Shown: piece after piece, positions 53,196-62,227 of the stretch
Layout of the letters: every line of letters starts with the position of its first letter
Numbering within the stretch: position 1 is the first letter of the stretch
NCBI GenBank assembly: GCA_035561515.1
Contig: DATMXP010000014.1
Coordinates: 98,390 to 162,389 of the forward strand
Length of the DNA: 64,000 nt
Direction: 5' to 3'
DNA from: Terriglobales bacterium
Lineage (GTDB): Bacteria > Acidobacteriota > Terriglobia > Terriglobales > Acidobacteriaceae
Notes under the pieces: model-generated
What the model saw: the letters and a program-made list of their open reading frames with translations, nothing else
What the model was told of the DNA's origin: nothing
Database searches by the model: none
Position numbers and translations under genes: made by a program

Positions 53196-54290
53196 GTGGC
53201 TGCTTCAATTCCCATCACAAGCATCGAAGTTTCCGTCTTCACTGTTCCAACCAGTTCGCCTGAATCCGATGGCACCTACGAATGGAACAGCACCACGATG
53301 GTTCTTGTGCACGCTCATGCCGGACAAGAAACCGGTATCGGCTACACCTACGCTGACGAATCCACCGCTGTCCTGATCCGCACCAGACTTGCAGAGATCG
53401 TTCGTGGCTCCGACGCTCTCGACGTCACCTCCGCCTGGCAAAAGATGGTTCACTCCATCCGCAACCTCGGACGCCCCGGTATCGCTTCCATGGCCATCTC
53501 CGCCGTCGACACCGCACTCTGGGATCTGAAAGCTAAGCTGCTCGAGTTACCGCTCGTCAAACTTTTGGGACAGCTCCGCGACTCGATTCCGATCTACGGG
53601 AGCGGCGGTTTCACCTCCTACTCCGACCAGCAACTCCACGAGCAACTCAGCCGCTGGGTCGCCTCTGGCATTCCTCGCGTAAAGATGAAGATTGGCCGTG
53701 ATCCAGACGCTGACCGACACCGCGTCGTCGTCGCCCGACGCGCCATCGGCCCTGCAGCGGAACTCTTCGTCGACGCCAATGGTGCCTACCAGCGCAAGCA
53801 GGCTCTCGATCAGGCAATCGACTTCGCCGACCATGGCGTGACCTGGTTCGAGGAACCCGTTTCTTCCGATGACCTCGGAGGTCTTCATTTCATCCGCAAT
53901 CACGCACCTGCCCCTATGGAGATCGCCGCCGGAGAATACGGATACGACCTCGACTACTTCCGTCGCATGCTCGAAACCAGGGCCGTCGACGTCCTTCAAG
54001 CCGACGCTACTCGTTGTTCCGGTTTCACCGGATTCCTCCAGGTCGCAACCCTTTGCGAAGCGCATCACCTTCCGCTTTCCGCTCACTGCGCTCCCGCTTT
54101 GCACACGCACATTGCCTGTGCAGCTCCATCCATGCGACACGTTGAGTACTTCCACGATCACGTGCGGATCGAAAGCATGTTCTTCGACGGCGTCCCTCAA
54201 CCAGTACACGGCGCACTATTTCCCGATTTGTCTCGTCCCGGCATCGGACTTGAACTGAAACGCGCCGATGCCGAGCGCTTTGCCCCCTGA
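53196..54290 (+). CDS. Enolase superfamily (mandelate racemase/muconate lactonising-like) enzyme
   Basis: A 364-residue enzyme starting at GTG. Capping domain about 1-125, then barrel residues: KMKIG (KxK catalytic lysine near 165-167), metal ligands Asp in ELFVDANGAY, Glu in WFEEPVS and Glu in EIAAGEYGYD, and a general-acid His in LPLSAHCAPALH. This set resembles the mandelate racemase subgroup, including sugar-acid dehydratases. Substrate is not clear. The gene is followed 11 bp later by a FAD/Fe-S oxidoreductase, suggesting a pathway for an alpha-hydroxy or sugar acid. Confidence 0.85.
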   Translation: MAASIPITSIEVSVFTVPTSSPESDGTYEWNSTTMVLVHAHAGQETGIGYTYADESTAVLIRTRLAEIVRGSDALDVTSAWQKMVHSIRNLGRPGIASMAISAVDTALWDLKAKLLELPLVKLLGQLRDSIPIYGSGGFTSYSDQQLHEQLSRWVASGIPRVKMKIGRDPDADRHRVVVARRAIGPAAELFVDANGAYQRKQALDQAIDFADHGVTWFEEPVSSDDLGGLHFIRNHAPAPMEIAAGEYGYDLDYFRRMLETRAVDVLQADATRCSGFTGFLQVATLCEAHHLPLSAHCAPALHTHIACAAPSMRHVEYFHDHVRIESMFFDGVPQPVHGALFPDLSRPGIGLELKRADAERFAP

Positions 54291-54301
54291 AAGGAAAATC
54301 G

Positions 54302-57300
54302 ATGTCGGCCAACGAACTTCGTATCCTCAACAACCCGACAGCCTTTCGGGAACCCAACTGGCGCAAGCCTGACGTCGATGCCGATGCTCTGGAATCCGCA
54401 CTACGCAAGCACGTCCACGGTGAGGTCCGTTTCGACCGCGGCTCCCGCGGCCTCTATGCTCTCGACGGCTCAAACTACCAGCAGACTCCCATCGGCGTCG
54501 TCATCCCCCGAACAGTCGAAGACGCCGTGGCTGCCATCAACACCGCCCGCGAGTTTGGCGCGCCCATCCTCTCCCGCACCGGCGGAACCAGCCTCGCCGG
54601 GCAGTGCTGTAACTATGCCGTCGTCGTCGACTGGACAAAGTACGTCAACCGCATCACCGAAGTGCATCCTGAGGAAGCTTGGGCATGGTGTGAGCCCGGC
54701 GTCATCCGCGATCAACTCGCTGACGCAGTCTGCGACCACAAACTCACCTATGGCCCCGACCCATCCACCCACACCCACTGCTGCATCGGCGGCATGATCG
54801 GCAACAACTCCTGCGGAGCCCATGCACAGTTCGGCGGCAAAGCCGTCGACAACCTTGAGGAGATGGAAGTCCTGCTCTACGACGGCACGCGCATGAACGT
54901 CGGATGGATGGACAATGAGCAACTCAGCGCGAAGATCGCCGCCGGCGGACGCGAAGGCGAAATCTACGTCGCGATTAAATCATTGCGCGACCGCTACGCC
55001 GGCCTGATTCGAAGTAACTACCCCAAGATTCCGCGTCGCGTTTCCGGCTATAACCTCGACAACCTGCTTCCCGACGAGCATGGTCGGTTCAACATCGGCC
55101 GCGCTCTCGTCGGCAGCGAAGGAACGCTCGCGACCATCCTTCGCGCGAAGGTGAAACTCGTCTACAACCATCCGCAGCGCGTTCTGCTGATGCTCGGCTA
55201 CCCCGATGTCTACCACGCCGCCGACCACATCATGGAAGTTCTCGAATCAAATCCGATCGCGCTCGAAGGGATCGACGACGTGCTCGTCTCCAACGTCAGA
55301 ACCAAGGGCGGCCCGCATTCGAAATACATCTCCATGCTTCCCGAAGGCAACGGCTGGCTCATGCTCGAGTACGGCTGCGACACGATCGAAGAGGCCACCG
55401 AGCAGGCACAACGCCTGATGGATCGCCTGAAGTCCAAGTCTGACGCGCCTACGATGAAGCTCTTCACCGAGAAGGCCGACGAGGAGAAGATCTGGCGACT
55501 CCGTGAATCCGGACTTGGTGCCACCGCCTTTGTTCCCGGCGAGCCCATCACGTGGGAAGGTTGGGAAGATTCCGCCGTCGCCCCCGAGCGTGTCGGCGAA
55601 TACCTTCGGGACCTTCGTGCGCTCTACAACAAGTACGAATACAAGTCCGCCATGTACGGCCACTTCGGGATGGGGTGCATTCACTGCCGCGTCAGTTTCG
55701 ATCTCTTCACGAAACCTGGGATCGAGAAGTACATGCGCTTTCTCGATGAAGTGACCACCATGATCACTTCGAAGTACAACGGATCGCTCTCCGGCGAACA
55801 CGGCGACGGACAATCGAAGGCGCTCTTCCTCGATAAGATGTTCGGCCCCGAACTGATCGAGGCATTCCGCGAGTTCAAAGGCATCTGGGACCCCGACTGG
55901 AAAATGAACCCCGGCAAGGTCGTCGATCCATATCGTCCCGACGAGAATCTCCGCCTTGGCCCGAGCTACAAGCCATGGCAGCCCAAGACGCATTTCCAAT
56001 TCCCCAACGACAACGGTCAGATGTCTCACGCAACGTTGCGGTGCGTCGGTGTCGGTTCGTGCCGGCGGCTTGCGGGCGAAGAGGGCAACGACACCATGTG
56101 TGCCAGTTTCATGGTCACGCGCGAGGAAATGCACTCCACTCGCGGTCGCGCCCACCTGCTCTGGGAAATGCTGAAGAACGGTCCCGACGGGCCCGGTTTG
56201 CAAAAAAAAGCCTGGCGCGACGAACACGTCAAGGAAGCGCTCGACCTATGTCTTGCCTGCAAGGGATGCAAAGGCGATTGCCCGGTCAACGTCGATATCG
56301 CAACGTACAAAGCTGAGTTCCTCTCCCACTACTGGGAAGGGCGCATTCGGCCGCGTCATGCATTCGCTTTTGGCTTCATCGACCAATGGTCTCGTCTGGC
56401 ATCCGTCGCGCCCAGTTTCGTAAATCTGTTTACGCAATTGCCCGGCCTCAGCGTCGCGGCCAAGTTCGCAGCCGGGATGCCGCAGCAGCGCCAGATTCCT
56501 GCTTTCGCGCCGTACACGTTCAAATCTTGGTTCCGTCAGAACGCACCACGAACCAGCAACGGACACAAAGTCATCCTTTGGGCCGACACCTTTAACAACT
56601 ACTTTTTCCCCGAAACCGCGCAGGCCGCCGCCGAAGTTCTCACTGCCGCCGGATGCGACGTTCATGTCCCCATGCAGCATCTCTGCTGCGGCCGTCCGCT
56701 CTACGATTACGGCTTTCTCGACACTGCGAAACGATACCTGCGCAAGATCATGCATACGCTGCGTGAAGACATCGAAAACGGAACGCCGATCGTCGTGCTT
56801 GAGCCCAGTTGCGCGAGCGTTTTCCGTGACGAACTGCACGAATTGATGCCCAACGATCTGGTGGCCAAAAAGCTTCGCTCTAACGTCAAGCTACTTGGAG
56901 AATTTCTCGACACTCACACCAGCTTCCATCCGCCGAAGCTCCGTCGCAAGGCCATCGTTCACGGGCACTGCCATCACAAAGCCATCATGCGGATGGACGC
57001 CGAACAAAAGCTGCTCAGCCGTATGGCCCTCGACGTTAACGAGCTTGCCTCCGGCTGCTGCGGCATGGCCGGATCGTTTGGATATGAGAAAGACAAATAC
57101 GACGTATCCATTGCGGTCGGTGAGCGAGTCCTCCTGCCGGCGGTCCGCAAGGCCGAAGTCTCAACCTTGGTAATCGCCGACGGGTTTAGTTGTCGTGAGC
57201 AGGTTCAGCAGCAGACCTCTCGCCACGCGCTGCATCCTGCCGAAGTCCTCAAACTTGCGCTCGACAACGGCGAACGCGGAACCAGAACTGCCTATCCCGA

Positions 57301-57415
57301 AGACGAATTCGTCGTTCCGCGAGTAGCGGCGCAGAAGCGCGGCATGCTGCGCGCTGGGCTCGTCGCCGCTTCGGCCGTTGCTGTCACCGCCTGGCTGCTA
57401 ATCCGGCGTAAATAG
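54302..57415 (+). CDS. FAD-linked oxidase fused to Fe-S (GlcD/GlcF-like) oxidoreductase
   Basis: A 1037-residue protein. The FAD-binding part (PCMH/VAO type) covers about 65-270: FGAPILSRTGGTSLAGQC, GPDPSTHTHCCIGGMIGNNSCG; its C-terminal cap ends near 545 (GSLSGEHGDGQSKALFLDKMFG). A ferredoxin site follows near 641: CLACKGCKGDCPVNVD, plus an unusual upstream cysteine segment (VGVGSCRRLAGEEGNDTMC). Two CCG domains then appear (HLCCGRPLYDYGF, ASGCCGMAGSFGYEKDKYD). A C-terminal membrane span (GLVAASAVAVTAWLLI) anchors it. It resembles YdiJ/D-lactate or D-2-hydroxyacid dehydrogenases feeding electrons to quinone. Substrate not determined. Confidence 0.88.
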   Translation: MSANELRILNNPTAFREPNWRKPDVDADALESALRKHVHGEVRFDRGSRGLYALDGSNYQQTPIGVVIPRTVEDAVAAINTAREFGAPILSRTGGTSLAGQCCNYAVVVDWTKYVNRITEVHPEEAWAWCEPGVIRDQLADAVCDHKLTYGPDPSTHTHCCIGGMIGNNSCGAHAQFGGKAVDNLEEMEVLLYDGTRMNVGWMDNEQLSAKIAAGGREGEIYVAIKSLRDRYAGLIRSNYPKIPRRVSGYNLDNLLPDEHGRFNIGRALVGSEGTLATILRAKVKLVYNHPQRVLLMLGYPDVYHAADHIMEVLESNPIALEGIDDVLVSNVRTKGGPHSKYISMLPEGNGWLMLEYGCDTIEEATEQAQRLMDRLKSKSDAPTMKLFTEKADEEKIWRLRESGLGATAFVPGEPITWEGWEDSAVAPERVGEYLRDLRALYNKYEYKSAMYGHFGMGCIHCRVSFDLFTKPGIEKYMRFLDEVTTMITSKYNGSLSGEHGDGQSKALFLDKMFGPELIEAFREFKGIWDPDWKMNPGKVVDPYRPDENLRLGPSYKPWQPKTHFQFPNDNGQMSHATLRCVGVGSCRRLAGEEGNDTMCASFMVTREEMHSTRGRAHLLWEMLKNGPDGPGLQKKAWRDEHVKEALDLCLACKGCKGDCPVNVDIATYKAEFLSHYWEGRIRPRHAFAFGFIDQWSRLASVAPSFVNLFTQLPGLSVAAKFAAGMPQQRQIPAFAPYTFKSWFRQNAPRTSNGHKVILWADTFNNYFFPETAQAAAEVLTAAGCDVHVPMQHLCCGRPLYDYGFLDTAKRYLRKIMHTLREDIENGTPIVVLEPSCASVFRDELHELMPNDLVAKKLRSNVKLLGEFLDTHTSFHPPKLRRKAIVHGHCHHKAIMRMDAEQKLLSRMALDVNELASGCCGMAGSFGYEKDKYDVSIAVGERVLLPAVRKAEVSTLVIADGFSCREQVQQQTSRHALHPAEVLKLALDNGERGTRTAYPEDEFVVPRVAAQKRGMLRAGLVAASAVAVTAWLLIRRK

Positions 57416-57542
57416 TCGCTGCATCTCCAGGCTGAGTTCCTGTGCAATCATTCAAGGACTTCTGGTACATTAGTCCCCGCTGGGTACTGGGGTGGAGTTG
57501 GCTTAGCAGTAGTAGAGCAGCAGTCGTTTTCCGAAACTGAGA

Positions 57543-58076
57543 ATGAACCACCGCGCTCTCACCACTACGCTCGCAGTGCTCATCGGCGTCGCCGTCGGAC
57601 TGGGTCTGTACACGTTCGTGTACGCGCGTGGCTACTCCTACATGCTCAACGACCCCGCTGCATGTACCAACTGCCACGTAATGCAGGAGTATTACGACGC
57701 TTGGCAGAAGTCCAGCCACCGGCAGGTCGCCAAGTGCAACGACTGTCATACACCGCATAACTTCTTCGGAAAGTACGCCGTAAAGGCCGAGAACGGTTTC
57801 AATCATTCCTGGCGCTTCACCACAGGAATGTTCCCCGACAATATCGAGATCCGTCCCAGCGACGCCAAGGTGACCGAAGGCACGTGTCGCTCATGCCACG
57901 AAGAGATCACCACCGCAATTATCGGCGCCCACGATGAAGGCATGTCGTGTATCAAGTGTCATTACAATGTCGGGCATTCGGCGTCGTCCTTCGTCATGGG
58001 CATGAGCGACGAAGTCAGTCCACCCGAATCCGAAGCTGCAAAGACTCGTACGGAGATTCCTCATGGCAAACGATAA
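57543..58076 (+). CDS. nrfH: Cytochrome c nitrite reductase small subunit, tetraheme quinol dehydrogenase
   Basis: A 177-residue protein with an N-terminal membrane anchor (about 8-28) and four CxxCH sites: CTNCH (41-45), CNDCH (65-69), CRSCH (115-119) and CIKCH (136-140). It is an NapC/NirT family member that takes electrons from menaquinol and passes them to NrfA. The C-terminal extension after the last heme is somewhat longer than usual. Overlaps nrfA by 14 nt. Confidence 0.93.
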   Translation: MNHRALTTTLAVLIGVAVGLGLYTFVYARGYSYMLNDPAACTNCHVMQEYYDAWQKSSHRQVAKCNDCHTPHNFFGKYAVKAENGFNHSWRFTTGMFPDNIEIRPSDAKVTEGTCRSCHEEITTAIIGAHDEGMSCIKCHYNVGHSASSFVMGMSDEVSPPESEAAKTRTEIPHGKR

Positions 58077-59499
58077 TCCCGCCGGAAACGGACGCCGGCA
58101 GCGCAAACTTACCATTACTGTCTTCGTACTCGCCGTGATCGCCACCGTTGCCGTCGCCGCGCTGCTCATCAACATCTTCGAGCACAAACAGGAAGCCAAG
58201 AACCCGTTCTTCCGCGTCGTCGAACTCACGGAGACCACTGAAGACCCGGCGATCTGGGGTAAAAACTTCCCGTTACAGTACGACCTCTATCTCCGCACGG
58301 TCGACCAGAAGCGCACCCGCTATGGTGGCAGCGAAGCTCTCCCGCATTCCCCGACCGAAGGGGACCCGCGCGAGATCGTCACCGCTTCCAAGATTGAAGC
58401 CGATCCACGCCTCAAGACCATGTGGGCCGGATACGCTTTCTCGAAGGACTATCGTGAGAAGCGTGGCCACGCGTACATGCTTACCGACCAGATGTTTACC
58501 GAGCGGCAGAAGGTCGCAAAGCAGCCCGGCACATGCCTGAATTGCCATGCCTCTATGTGGGTGGCCTACAACCAACTTGGCAACGGCGACATTTTCAAGG
58601 GATTTGACGCCATCAATCACATGCCTTATTTCGAGGCGCGCAAGCATGTGACGAGGGCCATCGCGTGCATCGACTGCCATGACCCCAAGACAATGCAGTT
58701 GCGTGTTACCCGGCCAGCCTTTATCGAAGGCATTCGCGCGCTGAAGGCATCGCAGGGGATCCAGAATTTCGACGTAAACAAAGACGCCACGCGCCAGGAG
58801 ATGCGCGCCTACGTCTGCGGACAATGCCATGTCGAGTACTACTTCAAAGGCCCCGAGAAGCGCTTGACCTTCCCCTGGGCAAAGGGCCTGAAACTCGAGA
58901 ACATCGTTTCCTATTACGAAGAACAAAAGTTTACAGATTGGACTCACGGCGAAACCGGCACCCCGGCTCTAAAAGCGCAGCATCCCGAGTTCGAAACCTG
59001 GAGCCAGGGTATTCACGCGCGCTCCGGTGTTACCTGCGCTGATTGCCACATGCCGTATTTGCGAGAGGGCGGGTTAAAGATCAGCGACCATAACGTCCAC
59101 AGTCCGGTGCTTCAGATCAACCGCTCCTGCCAGACATGTCATCGCTGGCCTGAACAGGAGATCAAGAGCCGAGTGGAAGAAATCCAGACTCGCTTCTTCG
59201 ACACCCGCAACGTCGCTCTCGATGCACTCATGGACCTGATCGCCGATATCAAGGCAGCCAAGGACGCGGGCGCTACCGACGCGCAACTCGCCGAAGCACG
59301 CGGCTACCATCGCAAAGCACAGTTCTATATTGACTTCCTTGTCTCTGAGAACTCGATGGGCTTCCACGCTTCCCAATACTCAATCAAGTCGCTCGCCGAA
59401 GCGATCGACTACTGCCGCAAAGGACAGAACTCCCTTCGGCAATTGCGCAACGTGAAAACCGCCTCCGCGGCAGTTGCCGCAACCATGGCGGGAAAGTAG
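58063..59499 (+). CDS. nrfA: Ammonia-forming cytochrome c nitrite reductase, pentaheme
   Basis: A 478-residue protein with an N-terminal membrane segment (about 16-37) as uncleaved signal or anchor. Five heme sites: CLNCH (158-162), CIDCH (202-206), CGQCH (252-256), CADCH (325-329) and CQTCH (356-360). Most NrfA have CxxCK at heme 1, with Lys as axial ligand; here heme 1 is CxxCH. The active-site region YVCGQCHVEYYFKG, with Tyr and Lys, and the HGETGTPALKAQHPEFETWSQGIH stretch are family-typical. It reduces nitrite to ammonium in the periplasm. Confidence 0.93.
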   Translation: MANDNPAGNGRRQRKLTITVFVLAVIATVAVAALLINIFEHKQEAKNPFFRVVELTETTEDPAIWGKNFPLQYDLYLRTVDQKRTRYGGSEALPHSPTEGDPREIVTASKIEADPRLKTMWAGYAFSKDYREKRGHAYMLTDQMFTERQKVAKQPGTCLNCHASMWVAYNQLGNGDIFKGFDAINHMPYFEARKHVTRAIACIDCHDPKTMQLRVTRPAFIEGIRALKASQGIQNFDVNKDATRQEMRAYVCGQCHVEYYFKGPEKRLTFPWAKGLKLENIVSYYEEQKFTDWTHGETGTPALKAQHPEFETWSQGIHARSGVTCADCHMPYLREGGLKISDHNVHSPVLQINRSCQTCHRWPEQEIKSRVEEIQTRFFDTRNVALDALMDLIADIKAAKDAGATDAQLAEARGYHRKAQFYIDFLVSENSMGFHASQYSIKSLAEAIDYCRKGQNSLRQLRNVKTASAAVAATMAGK

Positions 59500-59663
59500 G
59501 CGATTGTCATCATTGTTGACTCACTTGGTTCAAGCCAGTAGTACCGCTACAACGCCCAAGAAAGAACGTTGTCACAAACGGGTGTGATTCAGTCGCTACT
59601 GCCTCCGGAAAGAACGGCTCCACAGTGAATGCAGGCACCTGAGCTGTGTTCCGGAGGTGATGC

Positions 59664-60092
59664 ATGCGCAAACTCTTACTCGTTGTCATGTTGGTTTGTG
59701 TCGCTGTGGCGCTCATTGCGCAAACTGGCGACAAGCCTAAGGTCCAGATTGTTCCGGCGAAACATACGTCCGCTGCATCAGGGCAGGAGATGTACAAAAC
59801 CTATTGCGCCTCTTGTCATGGGGTCGACGGCAAGGGAAGCGGGCCAGCATCCTCCGCGATGAAAGAACCGGTACCGGATATCACCCGAATGCAAAGACAG
59901 AACAACGGTAAATATCCGGAAGCACGAGTCATCGAGAGCATCCGTGGTGATCGCACCATTGCGGCGCACGGCTCGAAAGATATGCCCGTCTGGGGCGCTA
60001 TCCTTTCGCAGGTAAGCCGCCGGGACGAAGCTGAGCTCCAGTTGCGCTATCGCAACCTGGCTGACCACATTGCATCTTTGCAGGAAAAGTAA
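59664..60092 (+). CDS. Small exported monoheme cytochrome c
   Basis: A 142-residue protein; GGAGGTGATGC precedes the ATG. Signal peptide about 1-20 (LLVVMLVCVAVALIAQ). Heme motif YCASCHGVDGKGSGP near 46-60 and an axial Met in DMPVWGAIL near 109-110. It belongs to the class I cytochrome c group. About 165 bp after nrfA, so possibly its own transcript; it could shuttle electrons in the periplasm. Confidence 0.87.
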   Translation: MRKLLLVVMLVCVAVALIAQTGDKPKVQIVPAKHTSAASGQEMYKTYCASCHGVDGKGSGPASSAMKEPVPDITRMQRQNNGKYPEARVIESIRGDRTIAAHGSKDMPVWGAILSQVSRRDEAELQLRYRNLADHIASLQEK

Positions 60093-60099
60093 CCACAGG

Positions 60100-60132
60100 A
60101 AGGGCGCGGCGAGCGTCGCGCCCTTTATTTAA
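60100..60132 (+). terminator. Intrinsic terminator of the small cytochrome gene
   Basis: AAGGGCGCG (60100-60108) pairs with CGCGCCCTT (60117-60125), loop GCGAGCGT, followed by TATTT. It sits between converging genes. Confidence 0.8.
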
Positions 60133-60155
60133 AGTCATTTAAAGTTATTTAAAGT
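60126..60155. repeat. Triple ATTTAAAGT tandem repeat at the 3' end of the GNAT gene
   Basis: ATTTAAAGT occurs three times in a row with one-base spacers, spanning the stop codon of the opposing GNAT gene. On the minus strand each unit contains TAA in the proper phase region, so the repeat may have arisen by slippage. Confidence 0.6.
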
Positions 60156-60612
60156 CCAATCGCATTTCGTTCGTTGGTTTGAAGCCGAGCTTTTCGTAGA
60201 GGATCCTGCCTTCATCACTGGCGTGCAGGCTCACGCTGGCGAATCCATTTTCGCGGCACCAGTGGATCGCCTCCTCCATCAGCGCCCGCGCGATCCCTTG
60301 CCTGCGGTACTCACGCTCAACGTAAACGTTCAGGATCATCGCCCTTCGCGGTTGCGGCTGATGCAACTGCCCCGGCCACGGACTGATGACGATACCGGCG
60401 CCACCTATCACTTCGCCGGCTTCATTCATCGCGAGAAATCCCCGGTACGATCCGTCGGCGACGGCGGAGTTGAAGTACTCGCGGCCCGAGATCATTACCA
60501 GGTCAAGGGCCTTTTCGTCCCGCCGACCCATGTCCCACCACATGAGCCGCCGATGCCGCAAGAGCGTCGGTATGTCCTCGGGAGTTGCTGTGCGAATGGT
60601 GAAATGTCCCAT
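60145..60612 (-). CDS. GNAT family N-acetyltransferase
   Basis: A 155-residue protein. Acetyl-CoA-binding motif A: MILNVYVEREYRRQGIARAL near 90-109, with the R/Q-x-x-G-x-A core. N-terminal FTIRTATPEDIPTLLRHRRL and C-terminal SLHASDEGRILYEKLGFKP are typical. Substrate unknown. Divergent from the membrane protein gene. Confidence 0.9.
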   Translation of the reverse strand: MGHFTIRTATPEDIPTLLRHRRLMWWDMGRRDEKALDLVMISGREYFNSAVADGSYRGFLAMNEAGEVIGGAGIVISPWPGQLHQPQPRRAMILNVYVEREYRRQGIARALMEEAIHWCRENGFASVSLHASDEGRILYEKLGFKPTNEMRLDFK

Positions 60613-60647
60613 GCACTCTGGATTATCGGAAAGGTTCTCGGGTCGCT

Positions 60648-60661
60648 AACTTTTGTAAGTT
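60648..60661. promoter_or_regulatory. Small palindrome before the -10 of the membrane protein gene
   Basis: AACTT-TTGT-AAGTT lies just upstream of TATAAT (60668-60673), in the divergent region. Possible operator; weak evidence. Confidence 0.3.
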
Positions 60662-60667
60662 GCACGG

Positions 60668-60673
60668 TATAAT
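60668..60673 (+). promoter_or_regulatory. -10 element giving a near-leaderless transcript
   Basis: TATAAT ends 12 nt before the ATG at 60686, so transcription would start about 6 nt upstream of the start codon. No Shine-Dalgarno fits between them. Confidence 0.45.
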
Positions 60674-60685
60674 CCGGCAAACACA

Positions 60686-62227
60686 ATGTCCTCGGCCTCT
60701 ACATCGACTCTCGCGCCCGCGGGCGTGAAGGTCCCTGATTCACCATTTCCGTGCATAAAATCGACGGGAAGATTCCTGTCGGCCAACTGGCTGCGCGTGG
60801 TTTTGCTCTCAGCCGTCGTGCTGGTGCCGTGCTTCTGGCACAAACGGATCCAAGCCACCGATTTGGGAAGTCACGTTTACAATGCCTGGCTCGCGACACT
60901 GATCCAACGCGGCGAAGCTCCCGGCCTCTATATAGTGCCGCAGACCAGCAACGTCCTGTTCGACGTGCTGCTGAACAAGCTGTTCATTCTCGGACCTCTC
61001 GCCGCAGAGAAGGTCGCTGTATCGCTCGCTGTACTCATATTCTTCTGGGGTGGTTTTGCCTTCTGCTCAGCAGCCGCCCGACGTCCAGCCTGGGGCATTT
61101 CACCGCTGCTTGCCATGGTTTGTTACGGGTTCATGTTCAACATGGGCTTCATGAACCTATATCTGTCCGTCGGACTGTCACTGTTTGCACTGGCAATCCT
61201 CTGGTGCGGGCGTCGTTGGGACATAGCCCTCATTGCGCCCCTCTTTATGCTGATCTGGTTTGGCCACTTGCTGGGAACCGCAGGCTTGCTTTGCATCGGC
61301 GGCGTGTTGGTATTGATGCGCGTTCTCCCGGCAAGATGGCATGTCCCGCTCACGGCGATGATCCTGCTCGGTTATCTCGGAGCGCGCTGGTTCGTTCAGA
61401 AGAACTACTTCGTGCTTCCGCCGGAGACTGAACTCTACTGGATGCTCGGCGCCGATCAACTTGTGGTCTACGACGTGCCCTATGCGTGGCTGGCAAGCGG
61501 CGTGATGGCCCTGAGCTTTGCCGCAATTGCGCTCGCTCTGGTGCGGAAGAAGGCGCAGGCCTGGACTGAGAGCTCGGTCTGGATACTGGTTTATGCGGTG
61601 GTGGCGATCGCGGTTTTCCTGGCTCCGGGTGGAATCTACCATCCGAAGCTCCAGATGATGGGGTATTTGCCGGATCGCGCATCCTTATATTCCGCGGTAT
61701 TACTGTGCTGTGTCCTGGCCTCGCTGAAACTGCGGAAGTGGCAGGTTGCAGGGTTCGGAGCGCTGGCTGCGGTATTCTTCGGGATGCTGTACATCGATGG
61801 CCACGAACTAGACAGGCGCGAGACGCAATTGCGTGCGCTGGCGGCAACTTTGCAGCCCCGTCAACGTGTGATCGCGACCATGTTCCAGAAACCGGGATCG
61901 CGCATCCACGAACAGCACCTGATGGACCGAGCCTGTGTTGGGCACTGTTTCCTGGTGAGCAACTACGAGGTGGCGTCGGGACAGTTTCGCATCAAGGGAG
62001 ATCCGTGGAACCGCATCGTTGCCACGGAACGCAGGGTTGCGAGGGCGATGGAGATAGGGATGTATCCAGTAAGAGAGGAAGACCTGCCGCTCACACAGAT
62101 CTACGCGTGCGGACCAGGGTTCCAGCAATTCTGTACTCATGAGTTGCGAGCCGGCGAACAGAATGGCCAAGTCGTGATTGACGAGTGGGAGAAGTACGGA
62201 AAGCCCAAGCAAGCAGGGACAAATTGA
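60686..62227 (+). CDS. Polytopic membrane protein, GT-C glycosyltransferase-like
   Basis: A 513-residue protein with about ten membrane spans between 33 and 375, then a soluble C-terminal domain (about 376-513) with several cysteines ([17 protein letters not shown]). The first extracytoplasmic loop has [14 protein letters not shown], which recalls the acidic D-x-H/D loop of GT-C enzymes, but no defined family is recognised. Start at ATG 60686. Its stop overlaps the TTG start of the FAD-dependent oxidoreductase, so the two are co-translated and may share a glycan or lipid pathway. Confidence 0.65.
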   Translation: MSSASTSTLAPAGVKVPDSPFPCIKSTGRFLSANWLRVVLLSAVVLVPCFWHKRIQATDLGSHVYNAWLATLIQRGEAPGLYIVPQTSNVLFDVLLNKLFILGPLAAEKVAVSLAVLIFFWGGFAFCSAAARRPAWGISPLLAMVCYGFMFNMGFMNLYLSVGLSLFALAILWCGRRWDIALIAPLFMLIWFGHLLGTAGLLCIGGVLVLMRVLPARWHVPLTAMILLGYLGARWFVQKNYFVLPPETELYWMLGADQLVVYDVPYAWLASGVMALSFAAIALALVRKKAQAWTESSVWILVYAVVAIAVFLAPGGIYHPKLQMMGYLPDRASLYSAVLLCCVLASLKLRKWQVAGFGALAAVFFGMLYIDGHELDRRETQLRALAATLQPRQRVIATMFQKPGSRIHEQHLMDRACVGHCFLVSNYEVASGQFRIKGDPWNRIVATERRVARAMEIGMYPVREEDLPLTQIYACGPGFQQFCTHELRAGEQNGQVVIDEWEKYGKPKQAGTN

